64,000 bases of DNA, taken from UBA10649 sp963700255 (GTDB taxonomy: Bacteria > Actinomycetota > Actinomycetes > S36-B12). Location: the NCBI GenBank assembly GCA_963700255.1, contig CAVOWW010000012.1, positions 27,319 through 91,318 on the forward strand. The letters run 5' to 3'. The translations under genes and the position numbers were made by a program. The notes below the pieces were generated by a model. The model ran no database searches and was not told the origin of the DNA. It saw nothing but the letters and a program-made list of their open reading frames with translations. Below are positions 1 through 7,646 of the stretch, piece by piece; position 1 is the first letter of the stretch, and every line of letters begins with the position of its first letter.

Positions 1-413
1 AGGCCCACGCACGTCGCCACGATGATCGCGCTGGTGACCATGACGATCCAGTGGAAGTCGGTCGCCATCGTCTGGGTCGCGACGGTGGTGGCCCACACCG
101 AGGCGAGCGCGACGTTCGCGCCCACCGAGAGGTCGATGCCGCCGCCGATGATGACGAAGGTCATGCCGATGCTCACGACGCCGATGACCGAGCCGAGGCG
201 GAGGATCGTCAGGGTGTTGTCGACGCTGGCGAAGCGCTCGCCGCCGGTGACGATGCCGACGATGATCAGGATGACGAGAGCCAGCACGAGTCCGAGGTTG
301 CGACCCACGGAGCCGCGGAAGATCTTCCTGAGCCCCGACACCTCGGGAGCGGAGTCGTCCGGACCGACGGGGGGCGGACCGGACGCTGAGACGGTCGCAG
401 TCGAATCGCTCAT
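1..413 (-). CDS. Ribose-type sugar ABC transporter permease (RbsC family), partial
   Basis: Membrane-spanning subunit of a carbohydrate importer in the ribose/galactose/erythritol family. Only the first 137 residues are present; the gene runs off the left edge. The product starts MSDSTATVSA, has a cytoplasmic Pro-rich N-terminus, a first membrane helix at about residues 41-56, and the family hallmark TFVIIGGGIDLSVGANV near residues 89-105. The ATG at 413 overlaps the stop of the upstream ATPase gene by 4 bp (ATGA), so the two are translationally coupled and form one operon read leftwards. The periplasmic binding protein, if present, lies outside the window. The substrate is not readable from the sequence; the linked kinase and FAD oxidases suggest a polyol or sugar alcohol. 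Confidence 0.9.
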   Translation of the reverse strand, partial: MSDSTATVSASGPPPVGPDDSAPEVSGLRKIFRGSVGRNLGLVLALVILIIVGIVTGGERFASVDNTLTILRLGSVIGVVSIGMTFVIIGGGIDLSVGANVALASVWATTVATQTMATDFHWIVMVTSAIIVATCVG

Positions 414-1939
414 CGTGCGTTTCCCTCCATCACGAGCCCGAGCACGTCGGACTCCTCGATCTCTTGCGCCGGACCGTCGTGGACGATGCGGCCATCACGT
501 ACCACCAGCACCCGATCGGACAGGCCGAGGACCTCGGGCACTTCGCTGCTCACAAGGAGCACGGCCACGCCGGAGTCGGCCAGTCCGCGGATGAGGGCGT
601 ACAGCTCGCTTCGCGCTCCGACGTCGACACCGCGCGTGGGTTCGTCGAGGAGGAGCACCCGGCAGCCCTTGAGCAGCCATCGCGCGAGCACGACCTTCTG
701 CTGGTTCCCGCCCGAGAGCGTTCGGACGTCTCTCTGCGGATCCGCGGGACGGACGTCCAGCGTCTGGATCTCCTGGGTGGCCGCCTGCGTCTCCTTCGAC
801 CTGCGGAGGAAGGGACCGACCGCGAACCGACGCAGGGAGGCGAGGGTGACGTTGCTGACCACCGTCTGGTCGAGCAGCAGGGCCTGGCCCTTGCGCTCCT
901 CGGGGCACAGGCCGACTCCCGCGGCCACCGCCGCGGCCACGGACCCGGCCCGCAGGGACGTGCCGTCCACGCTCACCGATCCGGACTCGACGCGGCGCGC
1001 CCCGTACACGCTCTCGAGGATCTCCGAGCGGCCCGAGCCCACGAGGCCCGCCAGTCCGACGACCTCTCCGGGATGCACGGTGAAGCTGACGTCCTGGAAC
1101 TCGCGGGCACGTGAGATCCCCGCCACGTCCAGCGACGGGGCGCCGGTGAACTCCCGTCCGCTCCGCGGCGGGAAGACGTACTCGATCGTGCGGCCGGTCA
1201 TCAGCCGGATGACATCGGCGGTGGGGGTCGTCCTGGCCGGGAGCCCCGTGGCCACCGTCCGCCCGTCCTTGAGGACGGTGACGCGATCGCCGATCGCCCG
1301 GATCTCCTCCAGCCGATGGGAGATGTAGATGACCGCGACGCCGTTGGCGGTCAGGTCGCGGATGACCTCGAACAGCCGGGCTACCTCGCCCTGGTCGAGC
1401 ACGGCAGACGGCTCGTCCATGATCATCAGCTTCACGTCTCGGGACAGTGCGCGCGCCATGCTGACGATCTGCTTCCCGGCGGCAGGCAGGGTGCCGACGA
1501 CGGCACTCGGCGAGATCTCCGGGTGACCGAGGCGCTTCAGCAGCTCGACCGCCGAGTTCCGCTCGGAACGACGTTCGGCGAATCCCAGGCGACTGGGCTC
1601 ATGCCCCAGGGTGATGTTCTCGGCGACGGTGAGGTCGTTGACGAGGTCGAGCTCCTGGTAGATGGTCGCGATGCCGAGGCGCATGGCGGCCATGGGGGTG
1701 GCCAGCCGGACGAGGTCGCCGTTCCACGTGATCGTGCCCTCGTCCGGATGGTGCGCACCCGAGAGGACCTTGATCAGCGTCGACTTTCCGGCGCCGTTCT
1801 GTCCGAGGAGGCAGTGGACCTCACCAGCCACCACATCGAGGTCGACACCATCGAGTGCGCGCACGCCGGGGAACTTCTTGACGATCCCCGTCATGGTCAG
1901 CAGCGGGGTTCCCATCGGGTTCGTGGGGTCTGCGCTCAC
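410..1939 (-). CDS. Sugar ABC transporter ATP-binding protein (RbsA/MglA family)
   Basis: Cytoplasmic energy subunit of the same importer, 509 residues, the usual length for the tandem two-cassette family. The first cassette has Walker A GQNGAGKST (about residues 47-55) and Walker B LMIMDEP. The second has the degenerate Walker A expected in this family (GLVGSGRSE), the signature LSGGNQQKV and Walker B VLLLDEP. The GTG start at 1939 is preceded by GGGAGG at suitable spacing. An internal ATG at MGTPLL is possible but has less support. It is divergent from the ROK regulator at 2077; the 137-bp gap holds two inverted repeats likely to be operators. Substrate unknown. Confidence 0.93.
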   Translation of the reverse strand: MSADPTNPMGTPLLTMTGIVKKFPGVRALDGVDLDVVAGEVHCLLGQNGAGKSTLIKVLSGAHHPDEGTITWNGDLVRLATPMAAMRLGIATIYQELDLVNDLTVAENITLGHEPSRLGFAERRSERNSAVELLKRLGHPEISPSAVVGTLPAAGKQIVSMARALSRDVKLMIMDEPSAVLDQGEVARLFEVIRDLTANGVAVIYISHRLEEIRAIGDRVTVLKDGRTVATGLPARTTPTADVIRLMTGRTIEYVFPPRSGREFTGAPSLDVAGISRAREFQDVSFTVHPGEVVGLAGLVGSGRSEILESVYGARRVESGSVSVDGTSLRAGSVAAAVAAGVGLCPEERKGQALLLDQTVVSNVTLASLRRFAVGPFLRRSKETQAATQEIQTLDVRPADPQRDVRTLSGGNQQKVVLARWLLKGCRVLLLDEPTRGVDVGARSELYALIRGLADSGVAVLLVSSEVPEVLGLSDRVLVVRDGRIVHDGPAQEIEESDVLGLVMEGNAR

Positions 1940-1980
1940 GTGCTTCGACCTCCCGCCGACTTTCTACATGTGAGAACATT

Positions 1981-2052
1981 CTTATGCATAGATTGTGCGT
2001 AAGAGAGTCGAAATGCAGTTTATCGATGCTCAGTTCCATCACAAATCGATAA
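1981..2052. promoter_or_regulatory. Divergent control region with two inverted repeats (probable ROK operators)
   Basis: This AT-rich stretch lies between the ABC operon (leftward) and the ROK regulator (rightward). It holds CTTATGCA at 1981-1988 paired with TGCGTAAG at 1996-2003 (7 of 8 positions match, 7-nt spacer) and TTATCGAT at 2020-2027 paired with ATCGATAA at 2045-2052 (8 of 8, 17-nt spacer). ROK repressors bind such palindromes beside the sugar operon they control. That assignment is inference; the repeats themselves are visible. Confidence 0.55.
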
Positions 2053-2076
2053 CATTTCCACCGAAGGGAGGGCCGG

Positions 2077-3417
2077 ATGCCACTCGAGTCGCCGCCAGCG
2101 CGACCTAGGATGCGTGGCGGGATGCGGCCCGAGGGGCCCGAGATGAGGGGCCTGTCGGTGACGCTTCACTCCGCAACAGCCGACCACCTCGTGCCGATCC
2201 TCAATCTCATCCGATTCGGTCAGGCGAACACCCGACCCGAGATCTCCCGGCTGATGGGGCTGGGCCGGACTGTCGTGACCCAGCGCGTCGCCGAACTCAT
2301 CGAGGCCGAGCTCGTCGTCGACGGGGCCCTGGCCGAGTCCACCGGCGGGCGTCCGTCACGCAGCCTCGCCTTCAACGCCCCGCTCGGCACTCTGCTGGTC
2401 GCGGAGCTCGGCGCAACGGCGGTGAACGCCGCACTGACCAACCTGTCCGGCGACATCGTCGAGCGGCGGCATGAGGACATCGACATCGCCGACGGTCCCG
2501 ACATCGTCCTTGGCATCGTCGAGCGAATCTTCGACGATCTCGTGGCAGCGCACCCGCGCCCGGACATCTGGGGAATCGGGATCGGCCTGCCCGGCCCAGT
2601 GGAGTTCAGCAACGGCTCACCGACGTCGCCTCCGATCATGCCGGGCTGGGACCGCTATCCCGTGCGGGTACGCCTGTCCTCCCGGTACCACGCGCCGACC
2701 TGGATCGACAACGACGTGAACCTGCTGGCCCTGGGCGAACTTCGCCGCGGGATCGCCATCGGAGTCGAGGACGCCATCTTCGTCAAGATCGGCACGGGCA
2801 TCGGCGCTGGGCTCATCTCCGAGGGGCAGCTTCATCGAGGGGCGCAGGGGGCCGCTGGCGATATCGGCCACGTCCGGGTCACCGAATCGACGACGGAGGT
2901 GTGCCGGTGCGGCAAGGTCGGCTGCCTCGAGGCGCTCGCCGGAGGCCATGCGATCGCCCGCCGAGCGCTAGCCGCTACGCACGCTGATTCGAGCCCGTTC
3001 CTGGCGGAGCTGCTCGCGTCGGGCCAGACACTGACGGCGCAGGACGTGTCCACCGCCGCAGCGCGCGGGGACCTCGTCGCCAACCAGATCCTGAGCGATT
3101 CGGGCCAGCTGATCGGGCAGACCATCGCCGCGATGGTCAACTTCTTCAACCCGTCGCTCGTCATCATCGGTGGCGGAGTCGCCAACGCGGGCGACCGATT
3201 CCTCGCCTCCATCCGGCAGAGCATCTACGAGCGCTCCCTGCCGTTGGCCACACGCGACCTTCGCATCGCGCGGTCAGAGCTCGGCGACGTCGCCGGCATC
3301 TACGGGGCTGCCGCACTGGTCGCCGACCAGATCCTCTCCCGTCATGTGCTGCCCCACTGGATCGAGCGGGGAAGCACCGCAGGGCTGCCGGAGCTTCCGC
3401 TGCTGGCCGGCGCCTGA
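2077..3417 (+). CDS. ROK family transcriptional regulator
   Basis: DNA-binding regulator of the NagC/XylR type, 446 residues. An N-terminal winged helix-turn-helix (about residues 38-95, TRPEISRLMGLGRTVVTQRV) is followed by a ROK sugar-kinase-like domain. Visible ROK features are the DNDVNLLALGE segment, the KIGTGIGAGLI nucleotide/sugar loop and the cysteine-rich zinc motif CRCGKVGCLEA. The ATG at 2077 has GAAGGGAGG 7 nt upstream. Later ATGs near codons 12, 16 and 22 are possible, and the first 20 residues look non-conserved. It is divergent from the RbsA/RbsC-type operon and precedes the FGGY kinase, so it probably represses this island in response to its sugar or sugar phosphate. The inducer cannot be named. 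Confidence 0.9.
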   Translation: MPLESPPARPRMRGGMRPEGPEMRGLSVTLHSATADHLVPILNLIRFGQANTRPEISRLMGLGRTVVTQRVAELIEAELVVDGALAESTGGRPSRSLAFNAPLGTLLVAELGATAVNAALTNLSGDIVERRHEDIDIADGPDIVLGIVERIFDDLVAAHPRPDIWGIGIGLPGPVEFSNGSPTSPPIMPGWDRYPVRVRLSSRYHAPTWIDNDVNLLALGELRRGIAIGVEDAIFVKIGTGIGAGLISEGQLHRGAQGAAGDIGHVRVTESTTEVCRCGKVGCLEALAGGHAIARRALAATHADSSPFLAELLASGQTLTAQDVSTAAARGDLVANQILSDSGQLIGQTIAAMVNFFNPSLVIIGGGVANAGDRFLASIRQSIYERSLPLATRDLRIARSELGDVAGIYGAAALVADQILSRHVLPHWIERGSTAGLPELPLLAGA

Positions 3418-3471
3418 CAACCCGCACGTCTTCTCGCCCCAACCTCGACGCAACTCACGTACCATCGCCAC

Positions 3472-3627
3472 GTGCCCTATCTCCTCGCCGCGTTCGCGAT
3501 CATCGTCCCGGTGATCCTCGTGGTCCAGACCGTGCGCGGCCGCGTGCGCGTGCAGTGCTGCGCGGTCGAGCCGTCCCGCGACCTTCGGATGCGCACCGCA
3601 GCGGACGAGCACTCCCCCACGCCGTGA
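3472..3627 (+). CDS. Small membrane-anchored protein, 51 aa
   Basis: A short reading frame with a GTG start (VPYLLAAFAIIVPVILVVQT) and a TGA at 3625. The first ~20 residues form one hydrophobic helix. The rest is a charged cytoplasmic tail containing a Cys-Cys pair (RVQCCAVEPSRDLRMR). It fills an otherwise empty gap between the ROK regulator and the kinase, and its hydrophobic-then-basic layout is typical of real actinobacterial mini-proteins. I recognise no function. No strong ribosome-binding site is seen, so translation is uncertain. Confidence 0.55.
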   Translation: MPYLLAAFAIIVPVILVVQTVRGRVRVQCCAVEPSRDLRMRTAADEHSPTP

Positions 3628-3648
3628 GCACTGCAGCACAATGACCCG

Positions 3649-5022
3649 GTGAGCATCCTCGCCATCGACCAGGGCACGTCTGCCACCAAGGCGGTCATCT
3701 GGTCCGAGCAGGGGATCACCGCCGAGATCGACGTGCCGGTGCGTGGACTCACCCACGACGGAGACGCGATCGAGCAGGACCCGGAGTCGCTCTGGGAGAG
3801 CATCCTGCAGGCGGGCCGGCAGGCCATGGACGCCGCGGACACCCCCATCCGCGCCGTGGCGATCGGCAACCAGGGCGAGACCGTCCTCGCCTGGGACCGC
3901 CGCACGGGACTGCCGGTCGGACCAGCCGTGTCATGGCAGGACCGGCGCTCCGCATCGGTCACCGCCGGCATGGATCCCGCTGATGCCGACTACCTCCATC
4001 AGGCCACCGGCCTGCCGGTTGACCCCTACTTCGCAGCCCCCAAGCTCGCCTGGCTTCAGCGCAGGGTCGACCTCCCCGGTGGTGGCGACATCGTCGTCAC
4101 CACCATCGACGCCTGGGTCAACTTCCGCCTGGCCGGCGCGTACGCGACCGACCTGTCGACCGCGTCGCGCACTCAGCTCCTCGACGGCGAGAGCCTGCAG
4201 TGGTCCGAGCGGGCCGCGGGGATCTACGGCCTTCCGCTCGCTGCCCTCCCCGAGCTCGTGCCCTGTGATGCCACTCTGGGGACGACGACCGCGTTCGGCG
4301 CGCCGATGCCCGTCGCCGGCGTCATGGTCGATCAGCAGGCGGCCCTCCTCGCGGAGGGCTGCACGGAGCCGGGGTCGGCGAAGTGCACGTACGGCACGGG
4401 GATCTTCCTGCTCGCCAACATCGGTCGGGCGCACACTCCCTCGTCCTCGGGACTGGCCACGTCCCTCGCGTGGGCCATGCGGGACGGCACGCGCGCCTCG
4501 TGCGTCGATGGGCAGGTGTACAGCGCGGGAGCGGCTGTCGCCTGGCTCCAACGCGCCGGGCTGATCGATGGTCCAGCCGATCTCGATGCGCTCGCCGGCG
4601 TGGTGCACGACACCGACGGCGTCAGGTTCGACCCCTCGTTCTCGGGCCGCGGTGCCCCGCAGTGGGATCCGTCGGCGGCGGCGAGCATCACCGGGCTGGG
4701 GCTGTCGACCCGCCGCGAGCACATCGTGCGAGCGTTCCTCGAGGGGCTCGCGGCGGAGGTCACGGCATTGGCCCGCGCCGTCGAGTCGGACGTGAACGCC
4801 CCTCTCTCCGCACTTCGCGTCGACGGCGGCCTCACGCAGTCGTCGGTCCTCATGCAGCTGCAGGCCGACGGCCTCGGGATCCCGATCGAGGTGTATCCGC
4901 ACTCCTGCGCCACCGCCCTCGGACTGGCGGCCGCGGCACTGCGTGCGCTCGACGGCGCGGGCGCCGAGGACGCCATCATCCACGGCTGGCGGCCGCAGCG
5001 CGTGTACGAGCCCGCGTCATGA
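3649..5022 (+). CDS. FGGY-family carbohydrate kinase (glycerol-kinase-like)
   Basis: Cytoplasmic ATP-dependent sugar/polyol kinase, 457 residues, a little shorter than glycerol kinase (about 500). The N-terminal FGGY half begins with the phosphate-binding loop DQGTSATKA (residues 7-15). The second half has KCTYGTGIFLLANIG, which closely resembles the KNTYGTGCFLLMNTG segment of glycerol kinase, and the adenosine motif VDGGLTQSSVLMQLQADGLG. The GTG start at 3649 is the first in frame after the small upstream gene. Its stop overlaps the ATG of the FAD oxidase (ATGA, 5019-5022). Kinase plus GlpA-like oxidase suggests phosphorylation of a polyol followed by oxidation of the polyol phosphate. The resemblance to GlpK is clear, but glycerol itself as substrate is not proven. 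Confidence 0.9.
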   Translation: MSILAIDQGTSATKAVIWSEQGITAEIDVPVRGLTHDGDAIEQDPESLWESILQAGRQAMDAADTPIRAVAIGNQGETVLAWDRRTGLPVGPAVSWQDRRSASVTAGMDPADADYLHQATGLPVDPYFAAPKLAWLQRRVDLPGGGDIVVTTIDAWVNFRLAGAYATDLSTASRTQLLDGESLQWSERAAGIYGLPLAALPELVPCDATLGTTTAFGAPMPVAGVMVDQQAALLAEGCTEPGSAKCTYGTGIFLLANIGRAHTPSSSGLATSLAWAMRDGTRASCVDGQVYSAGAAVAWLQRAGLIDGPADLDALAGVVHDTDGVRFDPSFSGRGAPQWDPSAAASITGLGLSTRREHIVRAFLEGLAAEVTALARAVESDVNAPLSALRVDGGLTQSSVLMQLQADGLGIPIEVYPHSCATALGLAAAALRALDGAGAEDAIIHGWRPQRVYEPAS

Positions 5023-6389
5023 CTCGCATCGCGGTCATCGGTGCCGGTGCGGTCGGGTGCGCCACCGCCAGTGCCCTCGTCCGCGCAGGGCATGACGTCA
5101 CCCTGATCGAGGCCCGGTCCGACGTCGGGGCGGGGACGAGCAAGGCGAACACCGCGATCTGGCACACCGGCTTCGACGCGAAGCCCGGCACCCGCGAGGC
5201 CGGACTCGTGGCCCGCGGGCACCGGCTGCTCGCAGAGCGCGCGGACGCCATGAACTGGCCCCTCGAGCGCACCGGTGCGCTCCTGGTCGCCTGGGACGAC
5301 GAGCAGCTCGCGCGCCTCGACGGCATCGTCGCCAACGCGGAGCAGGTCGGCTACCACGCCATCGAGCGGCTGACGGTCGACCGGACCTACGCCTCGGAGC
5401 CTCACCTCGGCGAAGGGGCACGGGGTGCTCTTCGCGTCCCGGACGAGGGCCTCCTCGACCCGTGGTCGATCGTCATCGGCCTCGCCACCGACGCTGTCGT
5501 CAACGGCGCGACGCTGCTCACATCGGCACCCGTGACCGGCATGGAGCAGCGGGAGTCGTCCTACGCGATCACTGCCGGTCGACACGTCGTCGAGGTCGAG
5601 TGGGTAGTCAATGCGGCGGGCCTGAACAGCGACGAGGTCGACCGGATGCTGGGCGAGGACGCTTTCACCGTGACGCCACGACGCGGCCAGCTCATCGTCT
5701 TCGACAAGCTCTCGCGTGGACTGCTGGAGCACATCATCCTGCCGGTGCCGACCGCCACGACGAAGGGCGTGCTCGTCTCGCCGACGGTATACGGGAACAT
5801 CCTGCTCGGCCCCACCGCCGAGGACCTGCCGGACAAGAACGCGAGCCAGACCACCCGCGCGGGGCTCGACGGCCTGCTCGCCATGGGCCACCGGATCCTG
5901 CCGGCACTGCTGGACGAGGAGGTCACGGCGACCTACGCGGGCCTGCGAGCCGCGACCGAGCACTCCGACTACTGCCTGGCGGTGATCTCCTCCAAGCGGT
6001 ACGTGCGCATGGGCGGCATCCGGTCCACCGGCATCTCGTCCTGCCTGGCCCTCGCCGAGGAGGCGACCCTCGCGCTCGCGGAGCACGCGGCACCTCCCAC
6101 GCCGCTCGCCGAACCGGTCACCATCGCCATGCCGAACCTCGCGGAGGCGCGACTGCGGCCGTACGCCGATGCCGATCTCATCGCCCGCGATCCCGCATTC
6201 GGACGCGTCGTCTGCCTCTGCGAGCGCGTGACCAGCGGAGAGATCCGTGATGCGCTGGGCAGCCCGATCCCGGCGCGGGACATCGACGGCATCCGGCGAC
6301 GGACCCGCGCGCTCGCGGGCCGGTGCGCGGGGTTCCACTGCGGGTCGACGGTCACGGCCATGCTGGAGTCGGGTGGCCGGGATGCCTGA
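5019..6389 (+). CDS. FAD-dependent oxidoreductase with BFD-like [2Fe-2S] domain (GlpA-like)
   Basis: A 456-residue flavoenzyme of the DAO superfamily, related to glycerol-3-phosphate dehydrogenase subunit A. The N-terminal dinucleotide-binding motif is AVIGAGAVGCATASAL (residues 4-19), followed by the GAGTSKANTAIWHTGFD flavin loop. The C-terminal ~60 residues are a BFD-like domain with cysteines in VVCLCERV and GRCAGFHCG, the usual four ligands of a [2Fe-2S] cluster. It is translationally coupled to the FGGY kinase upstream and overlaps the next oxidoreductase gene by 8 bp. The trio resembles glpK-glpA-glpB-like sets that phosphorylate and then oxidise a polyol. Electron acceptor unknown. Confidence 0.88.
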   Translation: MTRIAVIGAGAVGCATASALVRAGHDVTLIEARSDVGAGTSKANTAIWHTGFDAKPGTREAGLVARGHRLLAERADAMNWPLERTGALLVAWDDEQLARLDGIVANAEQVGYHAIERLTVDRTYASEPHLGEGARGALRVPDEGLLDPWSIVIGLATDAVVNGATLLTSAPVTGMEQRESSYAITAGRHVVEVEWVVNAAGLNSDEVDRMLGEDAFTVTPRRGQLIVFDKLSRGLLEHIILPVPTATTKGVLVSPTVYGNILLGPTAEDLPDKNASQTTRAGLDGLLAMGHRILPALLDEEVTATYAGLRAATEHSDYCLAVISSKRYVRMGGIRSTGISSCLALAEEATLALAEHAAPPTPLAEPVTIAMPNLAEARLRPYADADLIARDPAFGRVVCLCERVTSGEIRDALGSPIPARDIDGIRRRTRALAGRCAGFHCGSTVTAMLESGGRDA

Positions 6390-7615
6390 CGTCGTCATCG
6401 TCGGCGCCGGGCCAGCCGGGCTGACGCTCGCCCGCGACCTCCGCGCTCGCGGAGTCCATGACGTCGTCGTCGTCGATCGGGATGACGAGCCGGGCGGCGT
6501 GCCCCGCTATTCGCACCACCCGGGCTACGGCCTGCGCGACCTCCACCGGTCCATGACCGGCCCGGCCTACGCGCGTCGCCTCTCGGACGTCGCAGCGTCC
6601 GCCGGGGCCGACGTCCGCATGCAGACGACGGTCACCGACATCCTGCCTCGGCGACGGAGTGGTCGCTGTCGACGTCACCTCCCCCATGGGGCGCGCCTCG
6701 CTGACCGCCCGTGCGCTGGTGCTCGCGACCGGATGCCGCGAGCGGCCTCGAGCGGCACGCCTCGTCCCCGGCACTCGTCCCGCCGGGGTGCTCACGACGG
6801 GCTGGCTGCAGCGAGCCGTGTACCTCGCCGGCCAGCAGCCGGGCACGCGCGCGGTCGTCGTGGGTGCCGAGCACGTCTCGTACTCCGCGGTGATGACGCT
6901 CGCGCACGCCGGCTGCGCCACCGTCGCGATGGTGACGGATCGGCCCACGCACACGTCGTACACGGCGTTCGACCTCGGTGCACGCACTTCGCTACCGGTT
7001 CCCTCTGCTGACCCGCACGACCGTCAGCGGCATCCAGGGCGGCGACCGCGTGACGGCCGTCGAGGTCACCGACCACGCCACCGGCGCTACTCCGTCATCG
7101 AGTGCGACACGGTCGTCTTCACCGGCGACTGGGTCGCCGAGAACGAGCTGCCGCGCCGGCTCGGCGTCGTCATGAACAAGGCCAGCAGCGGGCCCGCCGT
7201 GGATGGCAGCTTCCGCACGACGGAGCCCGGCGTCTTCGCGGTCGGCAACCTGCTGCACCCAGCGAGCACCGCGGACCGGTGCGCGCTCGACGGGCGGTCC
7301 GCTGCCGCCGCCGTCGCCGAATGGGCAGGCGGCAGCGCACCCGCGTGGCGTTCGCGCGGCATCGACATCACCGTCGATGGGCCCGCACTGTGGGTGGTGC
7401 CCTCCGTCATCACCCACCGGGCCGACGAGAGCCAGCTGCTCCTGCAGGTGACGCGCCCGCTCACCCGCCCTCGCGTGACGGTGACCCAGTCGGGCCGTGA
7501 GCTCTGGTCGGGCCGGCTTCCGTGGGCGGCCCCCACTCGGCCCGCCCCGATCCCGGGCTCATGGCGCGCGCAGGTCGATCCCGCAGGTTCCGCGGTGCGC
7601 GTCACGATCTCGTGA
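6382..7615 (+). pseudogene. FAD/NAD(P)-dependent oxidoreductase (HcnB/sarcosine-oxidase-alpha-like), frameshifted
   Basis: Pyridine-nucleotide-disulfide-type oxidoreductase, expected about 410 residues. The start at 6382 (MPDVVIVGAGPAGLTLARDL) gives a clean Rossmann motif. The homologous reading then changes frame three times: near 6648 (an extra base before GDGVVAVDV), near 6982 (an extra base before LRYRFPLLTRTTVSGI) and near 7088 (a missing base before YSVIECDTVV). The C-terminal part keeps TTEPGVFAVGNLLHP, the second FAD contact typical of the family, then a ~90-residue tail. Coding character persists in every segment, so this is either very recent decay or local sequence error. It overlaps the GlpA-like gene and probably formed a complex with it. 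Confidence 0.75.
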
Positions 7616-7646
7616 ACGCGCCCGGCCGCGCGCCTAGACTCCGAGC

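Noticed and set aside
4332..6398. A 688-residue minus-strand open frame opposite the kinase and GlpA-like genes
   Set aside because: It is a shadow of the plus-strand genes, which have diagnostic motifs throughout.
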